A DNA stretch of 64,000 nucleotides from Nymphaea colorata (taxonomy: Eukaryota; Streptophyta; Magnoliopsida; Nymphaeales; Nymphaeaceae), in NCBI RefSeq assembly GCF_008831285.2, contig NC_045143.1, forward strand, positions 25,877,662 through 25,941,661. Direction: 5' to 3'. The number at the start of each line of letters is the position of its first letter. Within the stretch, counting starts at the first letter, position 1. Below the pieces are notes generated by a model that worked only from the letters and a program-made list of their open reading frames with translations, was not told the origin of the DNA and did not search any database. The position numbers and the translations under genes are program-made. This document shows, in pieces, positions 9,541 to 22,222 of the stretch.

Positions 9541-11687
9541 AACTTTTGATCCTACCATGACTCACATTGATTAGGACCATCTAATATCACAATAGGCCAG
9601 TCCTCTTTGTAGTTGAAAGGTTAACTTCTTTCTTGAAATGGTTGATCCCTCCCTGAAATTGTTGAGCATGCAAAAACCATTTTGAATTCTAATTAGATTG
9701 TTACTTTCTTGTTTCTATTATGAAATCAAGATCACAATTTTTACCACATCTACGTCTTGATACGATGTTCCAACAACCAAATAGATACACCCTTTGCCTG
9801 ACCAAAGAAAAAACCATTGTTCAAGGCATCTTATGGGGGTTTTCCTTTTCACATATGAGGGACTCTGGTCATTTCACATTTACAACATCAGTTCCCACTT
9901 ACTCCCCTGCCCTTTCCTAGCCGCTCTTCTTCTTGGACCTCTCTTCCCTGCCCCATCTGGTGGGCACCATGGCCAGCTGCTCCTCCCATCGGCCGGAGTC
10001 GTACTTGCTCCACTGATCGACCAGGCGCTGAGTTGGAACAACCAAGTTCGCCATCAACTTAAGGCCAGTCAAAATAGTTTGCCAAAAAAATGGTACCGAA
10101 TTGGTCAATCTCCATGAGAATTGAAAAGGAATGAATATTAAAAGTAATTGGAAAATGATAATATAAAACAATAATGCACTATTTAGAATGAAGTAATTTT
10201 CATCTCAGATGCATATATATATTTTTTCTATTTTGTAATTTTTTTAATTAAGACAAGTGTGTTCCTCCTAGATGCACCCACAATCATTAATCATTGCTTA
10301 GTACTAAATTGTAGCATCAAAATGACAAACAGGGGCTTGGCCCAGCCCAGTTAAATTTTAATCAAAAAATATATAAGAAAAATATTATATATATCCATTT
10401 ATTTATTTAAAATTAATTAAAAATTGTCGAGCCTGGCCAAGCCGGGTGCCCACTTCTATCTAGACATAATGTGTGTGCCCTTATTGCATTTTACTTCTTG
10501 ATTTTGTTACATTACCTGGCGGTTGATTTCTATAATAAGTCTATGTTGTTATCCCCGCCTGTTTGATTGTCACATCAAGATTGGGTGTTTTTGAAGCCGA
10601 CGCTGTGTCAAAACAATAATTTGATCAAGACTGTGTTACTATGTTCTCCCTTTTTCAGTACCGTAAGGAAAGCTTGAATTTTGGACGACAAAGCCTTGCT
10701 TCGAATTGCTTTTGGTGATTTTTCAGATACTGCCTATTGAAAAGTGAGCTTATTTTTATTGAAAATAAATGTTATAAACCTTATACTTTAATACAAGAAT
10801 ATGTTGTTATAGCCGCAAAGTCATCTGCAAATATGATTGAACAAACCAGCAGACTTCATATATACATCATCCATCCTCTACATATATGACAATAAAACAA
10901 ACCTCATTTAAGGCTGGATTTTACTCTGAACGTCTCATACTAACGTCCGAGCCTGGCAAGAAGTTGAAATATGTTTATATCGATCATTGATCATTTGGCA
11001 ATTTGCTCGGTATTTTAAGGGAAGCATGAATGAATATAAGTCATCACACACTCAAATCATTTTCCCAAGATACTGACCAAAAGTCTGTGATATTCTCGTG
11101 TCCCTCCTCTCCAAGAGAATAGCAAGAGGGACAGTGTGGCCTCCTCCCTCCTCTCGCTTCCGATGTCTTCTTCTTGTCTCTTTCTTGTCACGCTTCTGAC
11201 CGCTCGCCATTCTTGCTCAGCCTCTGATCGCTCACCATTGGCATTGTCTCCTCTTCTTTTACCGTCCCTCTTGTTGTGTTTGTCTGAAGGGAGAGAGACC
11301 TGCTTCTCTCTGTCGATTTTTCTGCTCCGAGTCGCTTGGATGTCCACGGAGACACAGGCACACTTTCTCAACAATGGCGTCTCTTCAAAGCATCATTTTA
11401 CGGGGGTCCCATTGGACCAATCTGTAACATGTCCGAACCGCAAGAGGGAAACGTTCTGTGTCCCAACCACAGAATCGGAACGAACTCCGTGTCCGAACCA
11501 CAGTTGATCTATTTCACTTATTATCGGCGCTTCCATGGCATTCTCTTATTGTTTCAGCTCCGCCTCGATCGTCCAATTCCAGTGCTGCAAACTCTCTGCT
11601 CAATACCACAGGATGTAAGAGTGCTTTAATAGAGGTGGAAAATTTATGAGGATCTATCCCTACTCACCTTTGGTATTCTAAGTTCGT
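9541..11687. other. Unclassified intergenic sequence
   Basis: No supported gene. A GC-richer patch lies at about 9920-10060. The patches at 10330 and 10430 share GCCCAGCC/GCCTGGCC-like words that recur near 8010, possibly ends of an old TIR element. The open frame at 11136-11507 is Ser/Leu-rich in pyrimidine-rich DNA and overlaps an equally long antisense frame. I do not call it. Confidence 0.5.
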
Positions 11688-11895
11688 GTTCATCGACCGT
11701 GGTCATTCGCTAAGGAGGTCATTCGTCTTCATTCTTCTCTTTGTGCACTATGGTAGGAACCAGTATAAGTCTTATATATTTATTTTTATGCGTTCATCGA
11801 CCGTGGTCATTCGCTAAGGAGGTCATTCGTCTTCATTCTTCTCTTTGTGCACTATGGTAGGAACCAGTATAAGTCTTATATATTTATTTTTATGC
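11688..11895. repeat. Perfect 104-base tandem duplication
   Basis: The unit at 11688-11791 is repeated without any difference at 11792-11895. Both contain TATAAGTCTTATATATTT, so a TATA-like box is doubled. The surrounding DNA is heavily decayed, so identity over 104 bases points to a very recent slip or unequal exchange, or to an assembly error. Confidence 0.95.
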
Positions 11896-11956
11896 TTGAG
11901 CATGTGCATTTGAAGGCTAGTATTACTTCAAAACTCCAACAATTGGTATTAAAGAC
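11896..11956 (+). promoter_or_regulatory. Possible copia LTR end and primer-binding site
   Basis: The sequence CTCCAACA ending at 11942 is followed by TTGGTATTAAAGAC at 11943-11956. This resembles the tRNA-Met primer-binding site TTGGTATCAGAGCC used by many plant copia elements. It precedes a copia gag relic in the correct orientation. The LTR start was not located, and the gap to gag (about 790 bases) is long. Confidence 0.4.
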
Positions 11957-12744
11957 AAGTTCTATACTCCTGTGTATCATGTACTGTTTGTTTGTTATTG
12001 AGAGAGAGGGGGGCAGATTGTCACTGGCCATTTCGAATCTCTCTCGCTCTCACGCTCTTGCACACTCTCTGTCTCTGCATTCCCTCTCTCTCTTATAACT
12101 ACTCTTTTCTATTTTAAAAATAAAATAAGAAGGCGTTGCTAGCGAGGGGCTCAGTCCCATCCACCGGCAGCATCCAGCAAACCCCTCGATAGGTATACGA
12201 GAAAGAGACATAGATGGAAGGCCATTGGGCCCTCCCTGAAGCAAATCAAAGGAGCACGGAAGCCCTTCTCTCTATCACCGATGGAAACCACCAACCAAAA
12301 AGGAGGGCATGGGCCACCAAGCGGCAGGCCTGCCTTTTTCTTTTCCCGCCAATAGCAGTGCCTCCTTCTGGACAAGAGGGAGAAGAAGATGAGGAACACA
12401 TACCCAGGAAGCCTCGTGTATCTTTGCCTTGCAGCAGCACCAGCAGAACAGACCCCGTCAGGGGCCTGGTCCGTTGTGACAAAGGAAACAAAATGGAGAA
12501 GGGGAGGGCTTTTGCCCACCCTTCCGACAGGGTAGGGGGAGCAAAGTGTATTGTTATGCCGTGGTTTATCACCAAAGTGAGGCCGCAATGACCTCTCACA
12601 CTTGCTTAGGAAAAAAAAAATATAAAGGGCCTTATTATTATATTTGTTATTTCATTGTATTGATCAAGCATGAACGGTCACGTATATCTTTTGTAACATC
12701 CATTGCCTAATTTTGTTATTTTTTATGGCTCAAGTAAATATTCT
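11957..12744. other. Leader or insertion between LTR end and copia gag
   Basis: A CT-rich stretch (12030-12100) and a GC-richer block (12130-12600) lie here. Open frames of about 120-145 codons occur on both strands of the same DNA with no recognisable domain, so none is called. An A-run near 12610 could be the tail of an inserted sequence. Confidence 0.4.
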
Positions 12745-14680
12745 CATTTTTATGCATCTAATTCTACTATTGAAAAGAAATTGTATTGTTGACATTAGGA
12801 TATACGGATCTATACCTAACACTTCATGTGAATGAGTCTGCCCTTTTAACTAATAAAAAGACAACACATGAGAAAGCAATCTTTGAAAAGTGTGAGCGAT
12901 CTAATCGCCTTCACGTGCTGCTTCTGTAGTTTAGAATTGCTAACTCCTTTGGTCCTCTTAGTCCACTTGATTCTATCATTTCCACCTGCTGAATAAGGTT
13001 CTTTCAACATCTCTTACAACATGCATAATGATGGATAGACATTCAATGATTTGATGTCCTAGTGTGTTGAGGAAGAAGAGAGATTGAAGAGTGAGAATGT
13101 GCATAGTGCACATGTGGCTTCTCATAAAAGTCAACATAAAATTGGACCAAAGAAGAATGTCATAAAGAAAAAGGCTAAAAAGTCCGCTACATGAACATCT
13201 AACCAATCTACTATCAAGCCTCAAAAAGATGTCTCTTCTATGAAGTGCTTCTTCTGTAAGAAGAAATGACATAAAAAGACAAATTGTGAAAAGTATGTGA
13301 ACTGTTCGCTAGGAAAGATAATTTATCATTAATTTCTCATGAATGTAACTTGATTAATATTCCAGTTAATAATTGGTGGGTTAATTCGGGTGACATTGTG
13401 TATATTGCCAATACCTTACAGGCTTTTATGAACAAGAGGGAGCCAATGGAACATAAGATAAGTACTTTCTTTGAAAACAAATGCATTCACATGTCAAGGC
13501 CGCTGGGACTTGAAGGTGATGCTAGAGAGTGGTTCTGTTTTAAACTTAAGTGGATACATTTTATGTATCATCTTATAACCGAAACCCTGTTTCTATTTTT
13601 TGACTAGATAAACTTGGATACTGTTTTAATTTGAAAATTCAAAATTATTTATTTAGAAAGATTCAATCTGGATTGGTTATACATGTTTGACTGATTAACT
13701 ACGATCCATGAGTCTCTATCTTGTGGCAATATATCAATTGGTAATAAATGTGGCATGTTGAATGAAATTCTATATGTTTTGGCACTATCGCTTAGGACAT
13801 ATTAAGCATAAGCAGAGTAACACATACAAGAAATGTTCTAAAATGAGCAACAACAAAGTAGAAATTATTCATACAGATGTATGCGACCGTTTGCCCTATG
13901 TTATATGGGTGAAAGGTATTTTGTCACTTTTATTGACTATTACTGCTAATTTATCACTATCTTTTATTTGAGAAATTGGAAGTCTATTAAGCTTTGAAAG
14001 ACTTTAAGAATGAGGACGAAAAACAAAATGGAGAAGTAATGCAAGTGTCTGATCAGATAGAGGTGGTGAGTACTATGGATGTTTTACTGTGATGGGGTAA
14101 CAGGAGGGACCTTTAGCATGTTTTCTCAAGGAAGAAGGCATTGTACCTTAGTGCACTATGTCTGCTAGTGCATATTAGAATGGTACAACTGAAAGAAGAA
14201 ATGATATGCTTAAAGAAATGGTTCATCATATGTTGAATTATTCACCACTCTTTATTGGGTTGTGGAGTGAGGCTTTTAAGGATAGCTACACACAATTTGA
14301 ATAATGTACCTGCTAAAGTTGATTCTAAAACTCCTTATAGTTATTGGCAGGCAGAAAGCCTCCACTATTATATATGCACATTTGAAGTTATCCAGCAGGA
14401 GCCAAATTATATAACCCTCACATATAGGCTTTTGACCCTATAACAATTAGTAGCTTCTTCATTGGTTATCCAAAAAGGTCAAAAGGTTACATATTTTATT
14501 GTTCATGTCATTGACAATAAGATTTGTTATTCATCTAGAGAATGTGGTACACTTATAGGAGCCCAATGATTTCATAGATGATGATGATCCAATCACCTTT
14601 ATGGAAATATTGAGTGTATGCAATCTGCACGTTGTATAGAAGCCATAAAGGAAGAGTTAAACTCACTAAAACTCAAGTGT
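12745..14680 (+). pseudogene. Ty1/copia gag-protease-integrase relic
   Basis: Decayed but collinear copia domains are readable in all three frames. Gag is at about 12785-13290, including EKAIFEKCERSNRL. A zinc knuckle CFFCKKK..HKKTNC lies at 13247-13288 with a TGA inside. The protease at about 13350-13460 reads WWVNSGD, where the catalytic Asp is Asn. The GAG-pre-integrase zinc motif WHYRLGHI is near 13776. Integrase spans about 13850-14350, with EIIHTDVC near 13861 and ERRNDMLKEMVHHML near 14192. A post-integrase stretch FFIGYPKRSKGY lies near 14458. Many stops and indels interrupt it, and RT is absent beyond a possible trace at 14630-14680. It differs from the copia relic in the duplication. 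Confidence 0.85.
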
Positions 14681-16165
14681 CGGACCTTGTCGCTCTATCT
14701 AAAATCGTCAACCACATATGATGCAAATAGGTATTTAAGACTGAAAAAACTCTAATGACAAATTGAGAGACTCAAATGGATGGCATTGACTATATAACGA
14801 GACATCTCCAACTAAGAAGTCAACGAATGAATATTATTTTCTTTTAAAACTCTTTTTGACCTAGAGCTACATCAAATGGATGTAAACATTAAATGGTGAT
14901 TTACATGAAGATGGGATGGAGAATTGTTCTCCTCTTAACCGTATCTGCTTTTTCAGATATTCATATACTTGGATTCAAACCCAGATTTTAATATGAATGA
15001 AAGAAATGTCGTATTCAAATCTTAATCCCAAATCAAATTTCAAAATTTGAATCTAATTCGAATTTGATTTTTATATTCATGTCTAAGTCTGAATCCAATT
15101 TTGGTCGATTTTCATATTGTGAGAGCATTGAATATAGGATTTTGTTTGAAACTAAATACGAATTTGAATTCAATTGGATATTCATGTATATCTAAATGTG
15201 AATTTGATCGAATATTATTTCTTAAATCTGAACTGATCTGATTTCTGAATTAAATATTAAATTTTTTCTTCTTCTGATCTTTTCGAAACAATTCTGTCAG
15301 ATATCTGATTCAAGGCCGATATATTCATGGCATCCTTAATTGGAAGCCTCCCACCTCCAACATGTTCACCATTATAAATAGGGGACAAGCCCATTTGGGT
15401 GTGTCAAAGTGGATATGGATGTACAACAAGTCAAGCGAACTCAAGCTCAACTCAAACTCAGTGAACTTGACTCATTTGCTAAAAGAGTCCATTTCCGGCA
15501 TATAAACAAGTTCAGTTCAAGTTACATGAACTCAATAAATTTTTTAGGTTTCATATAATCTTTTATATATTTAAAAGCATTACCAATTATTCTTGCTCAA
15601 ATTTTCTGTACCACTCCCAATGCTGAGCACTAGGAGCCTAATCTTCTAAATGCAACAATTGATTACTTATTAGTATGACTACTTTTTCTAACAGATCTTG
15701 AAATTAAACATAATTTTCTTTCATTAGTAATATGACCACCTTACAATCTCTTTATATGAACTTGTCAATGTTGCCTATTGAAATTAGTATAGATTACAAT
15801 CTTAGGGCATGCTGTATCTATGCATCGGCCTCTTAAATTTGTTTATAAATGCATATTAAAAAATGTTTTGGTACAATAATAGCAACCTTAGTGTTTGCTA
15901 ATTGTAAACAGTAATTTTAAATGTAAACATGAAATCTCACAAAGGTAAGTAAATAGCTGCAATAAGACAACGTTGTTGATGATGAAAATGAAAATAAAAG
16001 TGATACCTAGGTAGAAAATGAAGGATTTTCTTGATTTGGGTATGGGAATTGTACCATTAAAGGGGTAAATCGGCTCTAATTGATCAATATATATATATAT
16101 CACTATGTTGAGCTTTTTCTACATTTTTCTATTTAAAAATTTCATGAACTAACAATTAATAAAAA
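14681..16165. other. AT-rich unclassified sequence
   Basis: The block at 14950-15330 repeats words such as AATTTGAATC and ATTCATGT and may be an old AT-rich MITE-like insertion. A patch at 15430-15550 is built from AACTCAAGCTCAACTCAA-like words. No gene is supported. Confidence 0.45.
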
Positions 16166-16310
16166 GACAAATTAGAGGAGGTACCAACCACAATATGTGG
16201 TTCTGTCATCTTGGCATGACCAGCCAACCTGATTATATAGAGTGAGGAATAACTGGTCAATGTGAAAAAACAAATTAGAAGAGGTTACCAACCACAATAT
16301 CGTTTTGACT
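16166..16310. repeat. Imperfect tandem repeat, period about 103 bases
   Basis: The phrase ACAAATTAGAGGAGG...ACCAACCACAATAT at 16167-16196 recurs at 16270-16300 with two small changes. Only the beginning of the second unit is present. Confidence 0.75.
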
Positions 16311-16497
16311 GGGATTTCGTCAGGATAAAAGTTTTTTTCTTTTTTCAAGCACACCTTTTACCTTCGCTCATCAAGCCATGCCTGAGCAAGATGATGATGA
16401 CACACATAAGTCACATTTTGAGCACTCAAGTGCATTTTTGGGGCTTGGAGCCTTCCTGAACGGATGTTGAAATAAAAAATTTCATTGAAGCCATCAT

Positions 16498-17160
16498 TCA
16501 TTCATACATAGTGCATGGTATGTGATATTTTAGGACCAGAGGTGCAATTCCTGTGCCACATAGAGCCTTTGTGCTCCAGAACAACAGAAAAGGGCATAAA
16601 TGAATAAAAAAAAGTTCATTGTTACTATCCCCAGGTGGACTCTGTTCACTAAGGAAGAAGATAACCCCAGAGTGCAGAATCTCTTCTTCAGCCAAATCTG
16701 CTACTTCTATGTCATCACGTGGGGTCAGTTGATAATGAACTCCTACAGGGTGTAGTACGAGCAACAAAAGAAAAAAAAGAACTGATCCAGGCATCTGACA
16801 GATCAGCAAGAAACAAGAAAGGGGAAAACTGATCGAAAAAGGACTAAAAAAATGATGCGCCGGATTTCGCCTTAGGACACCCTCAGAGGAAGAAATGAAG
16901 AAGAAACCTGAGGAAGAGAGAGAAAGAAAAATTAATACCTATTGTTGTTGGGCTTTTACTGCTGCTGCTCAAGCTCTGGTCTGCTCACCGATCGCCACAG
17001 ATGGCTGGTGACAGTAGATGCTTCCAGCTGCTCAACATAAAATCCTCAAAAATAGAAGGGGACAAACAAGATTCAAGAGAATGAGGAGAGATGAAATGAG
17101 AGAAGGAAATGGAAAAGAAGTCGACAAAGAGCCCTTATACCTGTTTTGGGAAATTTGACG
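16498..17160 (-). CDS. Hypothetical ORF with signal-like N-terminus and leader (doubtful)
   Basis: On the minus strand, a 103-codon frame (16809-16498) starts with a hydrophobic core (SVLFFLLLLVLHPVGVHY) that resembles a signal peptide. The rest shows no domain I know. Upstream on the same strand (17160-16810) lies a pyrimidine-rich leader. It contains a possible short intron from GTATTAAT (about 16942) to the CAG just before TTTCTTC (about 16910). This resembles the 5' end of a plant gene, but no downstream exons were found. It may be a truncated gene start or chance. The start at 16791 (Met-Pro-Gly) is equally possible. Confidence 0.25.
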
Positions 17161-20039
17161 TTGACCTGTTGCTTTGTACACAATTCCAGTGAAGACCCTT
17201 TTATTTTTTTCAATTATTAAATGCAGGACCTAATCAGGGAAGACCTTAGTTGCGTAGAGTAAAGTAAAGATGATTTGTTTATAATCCCTTATGCATGCAG
17301 CTACGGCTTGCGTTACAGATCCTGCTCCTCCATCAAAAAATTCTTCATAATGTAACAATTGCATTATAGAATGTAGCTGCATGTGTATACATCAATCATA
17401 CAGATCTATCTCACTTACAAAAAGTCCAGTAGAAGCCGTACATTCGATTTAAAAACAGTTTAACACTTGGTTTTTTTTTTAAATTAAACCGTAAAAAACG
17501 TAACGTATATATGTCTTCCCAGCCACTATGTGCGATCTCAATGTATTTAAATCTAAGAATCCACATCAATAATGTTTTCAATGTTTACAAAGACTGCTCC
17601 ACAAATTAAATCAGAAAAATAAGAGGCAAGTCCTTTTGAAACACCAAATGTCCAACTTTTCGTTCTGTTTTTCAAACAAACACTTGATCTTGTCAAAAGG
17701 ATTAAAGTAATCATCCAAATGATGAAATTATCCCATGAAATTGAAAATATTATCAAGAAAATAGAATTAAAAAGGAAAAACTGATAATTAATGGCTCCGG
17801 TACAAACTCCAAAGTTATCTATACCAAGATTGTGGGGATAAGTTTAAGTAGAAAGATGTAACTCACTAATAGCTATATATATGTAAAAGGTATTCTGAAC
17901 TGACAAGCAATATGAGCTATTAAGTTGAACCAAGTTGAAGAGTATGGTCTCAAAAATGTCAATGGCTGAAATGTATCTCTGGGTTTTTGATGTGGCAACA
18001 TGCAGGATTGATTATGGAATTCTGCCCATAAGGCGAAGATTTTTGTGGAGACATCTCAAAGATAAAAATTAAGGATGTAGAAGATATAGTTATCAGAATC
18101 ATTCACAAACACCAAAACTGGGGACATTTTTCCTTTCTTAACTAAAATTAATTTTAAGACTGCTACTTGGATAAAAATAAAACAAAAGAATTAGTCAACA
18201 TGTAAAAGTAGGCCAAAGAATGAGCAAACATGTAAAACTAATCCGAAGGTGGATATTAAAACCACCCAAAAGGAGAATATAAGTTTGTAGTTCATTGTTT
18301 GAAAGTCGGGAATATCCTGAATGGTGAAATTGAGTTCCTTTTCTTTTTGTTGGCAATGTTGTGCTTCGATTGAAGGTGCCATGATTTATTGATATATATA
18401 TTAACATTTTGATGGAGGGAAAATGTAATGGTGAAAGCAACAAAATATGTTACTTTTCAGGGTTGATTTCATCTTTCCAACAATGTCTTTCCTCCTTAAA
18501 CAAAAAATGTGGCTGCATTTTCCCCAAGTGCAATGACTTGTAAGGAATGGATCTCACGAGACATATCTTTGATTCATTGGAACTGGAACTTGCTCGATCA
18601 GAGGTGCGCATCCTTATCTATACTGGTGATTTAGTGGCTGGTATATGTGTCCTACAGGGGTGATTTCGTCGCCGTTAAATCCATGTATACCAGTGATGTT
18701 TAACATTGCTTCAAGTCTTCACCGCTATAGACCTACAACGGTAGTTTTTGCCACCGTATATCTTGCTCTAACCAGTATCGGAGACACTGAGAGCCCGCTT
18801 CAGCTGCACGCTTATCTTATCGCTCAAGTGTCCCTCCCTCTCCGTTTCATGATTACATTATTTAGTTTGCTGTCAACAATATGGTAGAATTTGAGTAATG
18901 TTGGATTTAACAAAGGTTGTATGTCAAATTAAACCATGTCAAGTTTAATGAATTTATTTTACTTCTAACGGTTTGATGAAAAAGTGCCTCGCAAGTGTGT
19001 TGCCTAAATAAATGAAAGTGATGCTTTTTTTTATCTGCCATACTACAAGTTATTAAATATTTCACAAGCTTTGAAGGAAAATAGTTGGTAACAACTAAAT
19101 TTATTTAGACAGTTTTATCCTTCATTTCTGATTTTGACATGAGATAATAATGCTTTTTTCTTCCTTTTCTTTTCTTTAAATTTTTGACATAATCTTTGTG
19201 GGCATTATATGCTAAAACATATGTGTCACAACTTGTTGCTTTGCTAGTTCTCGCTTCACATAAATGAAATTGGGCAACCTTTAACATTTGACATGCACAA
19301 AAAGTGCACGGTAATAATACTAAGTCTATGACGATAACTCAAATGCAAGCAACCAATCAATGCTAAAATAACATACGACATTTACCTTGAGTAGAGAATA
19401 AAAGACTTGAAGTAATTAGGCCTTTGCCGTGGGGCTTCAAATACACTCTAACAAGCCCCATTGCCTCCCACATCTTAAAAAGCAACATATCTAACTAGAG
19501 CTGCAACAAAAAGATAGCAACTAATTTATGACTATGACAAAGAACACCTTGCTCATAGAGAACATGAAACAACAATCGACAATTAGAAAGTTTAAAAACT
19601 GATACAAATACCTCCAAGTTGTAACTGGTTCAGTAGTTTGTCAAAATCATCAATATCAATAAATGCTGATTTTGTTGTAGACATAGGCTCCCTTCATGTA
19701 TTTTAGATTCCCTCCATGGACATCAATAAAACTGCCAACAGTCACATGAAGACAAAAAAAAGGTATTTTAAAGACTTACCACAACTACAACAAGTTTGAC
19801 AGTCTCTTAACTATTATAAATTGTTTGAATATATTAAAAGACTACTGAAAGAACCAAAAAAAAAAGGAACATGTATCTACCAACATTATGTTCATATATG
19901 TACAAGTTAAAGTCACACTGCTGTTAAAGTAGATTCCACCAGTCCTTGTTTTTGAAATACATTAGCAATGAGAATAAAAAGCATAGTCAAGGAGGGATTT
20001 CCTTTCCTTTAAGTTCATATACAATTTCCATGCTAATGT
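17161..20039. other. Unclassified, no gene seen
   Basis: AT-rich sequence with no recognisable domain, terminal repeat or RNA gene. A pyrimidine-balanced patch at 18600-18880 gives an 80-codon frame without family resemblance. Confidence 0.45.
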
Positions 20040-20283
20040 ATTCAAACAATTATTTGTATTTACGTAATATATACATATATATGTACATATTTGTATTATA
20101 TGTGTACATGCATATGTACATTATGTGTGAATATATAGATATATATTACATACATATATTAATATCTGTATATAAATATGTACAATGTCTACTACCATAT
20201 ATATGTTATGTAGGAATTATGAATACTATATATATTATATTATACATGTGTATACGCATATTACACAACACTATATATATATG

Positions 20284-20328
<45 letters not shown>

Positions 20329-20990
20329 ATAATATTTCCATTTGTACATGTACACATTAGAATATATGTATATATATTATACGTATGTATAAATATTTAT
20401 ATACAGATATATAGCATATATGTATGTATACTATATATATGTATAATGTACAAACTTTATAAATATCTATGTGTATGTGCACTATGCAAAGATTATGTTG
20501 TTTGTAGGCCTTGCGTCTTAAGGTTCATAGATCTCAAATCAAATCTCATCCCTTCTAACTTGAGATCAATGATATGTCGATATATATTACATACATGTAT
20601 TAATATCTATATATAAATATGTACAATGTATAATACCATATATATGTTATGTATGCATTGTATGTATTATATATATTACATTATACAAGTGTATACACAT
20701 ATTAAACAACACTATATGTACATATATATATGTACATAATATATACATTTGTACGTATATACATTAGCATATATGTATATATATTATACATACATATAAA
20801 TATTTATATATAGATATATAGCATATATGTATATATATTATATATATGTATGATGTACAAACTTTATAAATATATATGTGTATGTGCACTATGCAAAGAT
20901 TATGTTGTTTGTAGGCCTTGCGTCTTAAAGTTCATAGATCTCAGATCAAATCTCATCCCTTCTAACTTGAGATCAATGCATTTAAAAGAT
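20040..20990. repeat. AT-rich satellite-like tract with tandem duplication of about 0.4 kb
   Basis: Two units, about 20145-20570 and 20585-20978, match along their length. Each ends in a non-repetitive segment of about 95 bases (from ACTATGCAAAGATTATG at 20480 and 20887). The offset falls from 440 to 407 bases across the unit because unit 1 alone carries a (GT)n run at about 20297-20326. The open frames through it are repeat artefacts. Confidence 0.85.
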
Positions 20991-21004
20991 AGTGGTGATC
21001 ATAA

Positions 21005-21376
21005 GGGGGTGTTTGACGGCACTTCAAACTGGAATTAGAATGAAAACTCTAGTTCTAGTTTCATTTTTAATTTGATAGTTTAGAGTTTTGAGTCTAATTT
21101 TGAAAATGATATTTATGACAAAATCACAATTAAAAGTTTAAAATTGATGAAATAAAACCATGATGACATGTGCTCAAAGAAAAACGAATAAATTATAAAG
21201 TTAAGGAATCATAATTCCACCCCTCAGAATAGAATCACGATTCCTAAATTTTGATTCAAGAATGAAACTATAATCTTAAAACATAAAATCTTTATTTGAG
21301 GATTCAATTCCCATTTCCTCAAAAAAAGAAAATTTTATTTACATAATTATGCAATTCTGGCCTTGTCAAACAACCC
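21005..21376. mobile_element. MITE (PIF/Harbinger-like)
   Basis: A 372-base AT-rich element. It has imperfect terminal inverted repeats (left GGGGGTGTTTGACGGCA; right end reverse-complements to GGGTTGTTTGACAAGGC). It is flanked on both sides by ATAA, which contains the TAA trinucleotide target typical of PIF/Harbinger. Internal words AAAATTTTG and AATTCC recur in inverted pairs. It has no coding capacity. It sits just after the AT-rich duplication. Confidence 0.75.
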
Positions 21377-22094
21377 ATAAATGATCGTTTTCAAATCTGC
21401 TATTTGCCAAAACAGTAGATTTAAGCTAAATCCTATGTTAAACTAGATACAATCGAGAGAGATCCAAAAACTGACCGCCATCTAGACACATCTCTCTAAT
21501 AACATGGCCCCCCTTGATTGGAAGGGTCATTTCCCAGATCCCATCCTTGTTATGAGATAAACAACTCATAAGTTTGATCTATATCAAATGCAAATAGAGA
21601 ACCTTTCTATGGTTTGCCACACTGGACCCACTAAGGAAACATTTTCAGTCCACTGGACCACAACAGATGGAAAAGAAAAGCAAAGAAATGGGTTGACCAT
21701 ATCCAAGTGCACACATCATATGACGATTTTTTTTTTTTTTTGTTGTATTTTTTTCTCACATTTCCAAGTCGGATTCAACCTCGCTCGCCTCATCCATACT
21801 GTAATATTGGATTGGTGCTCGTCATTGTATTCGACCCTTCCTTTTTTTTATTTTTGTTTCTTCAGGGCTTCATTTTGGGGAATCAGGCGGAGAACTCTCA
21901 TCCAAAAGAGGTGCCAGTCACACCCGAGGGGTGATGTGCCCAACTCAAAGGAATTGGCACCGTCTCTTCACGATACCAGCTCCCCTCTGACCCAGCGACC
22001 GGTTCTGTGGAAGATCTGGCACCGGCTGAAACCCCAGCTTCCAATCCAGATGCCGCGGTCGACAAACAGGTCGCGAGGCAACCTCCTTCACCAG
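21377..22094. other. Unclassified, with a possible coding remnant
   Basis: GC content rises at 21850-22090. There, + strand frames are rich in Pro, Ala, Ser and Glu (for example SVEDLAPAETPASNPDAAVD) with one stop upstream. It abuts the 63-base exon-like segment at 22095. I cannot assign a family. Confidence 0.3.
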
Positions 22095-22222
22095 GTTTGT
22101 ATCCCAAGTTCTACATGTGCCACTCGGGAGAATGATAATTGTGAAAACCGGCCTTCAGTAATCCTTTTTTGTTTTGCTTATCGTGGAATAATAGTTTGAT
22201 GAAAAAGACGCCTAATTTGGAT
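22095..22222 (+). pseudogene. Third copy of the 63-base exon-like segment
   Basis: Bases 22095-22157 align without gaps to 3004-3066 and 46319-46381 and keep the same frame (reads CIPSSTCATRENDNCENRP). The AG before and GTAATC after are also kept. Homology continues to about 22222, with a deletion of about 50 bases relative to 3094-3136. Sequence upstream of 22095 is unrelated to the other two loci. Conservation of frame and borders in three places suggests a real exon or a mobile unit. Confidence 0.7.

Noticed and set aside
11136-11507. Ser/Leu-rich plus-strand ORF
   Set aside because: It lies in pyrimidine-rich DNA with an antisense frame of similar length and no family resemblance.
12151-12591. 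ORFs of 125-145 codons on both strands
   Set aside because: Equally long frames on opposite strands of the same GC-richer DNA, no domain, and position in a retrotransposon leader point to chance.
19946-20616. Open frames of 128 and 143 codons rich in Tyr, Ile and Cys
   Set aside because: They are translations of TA/TG dinucleotide repeats.
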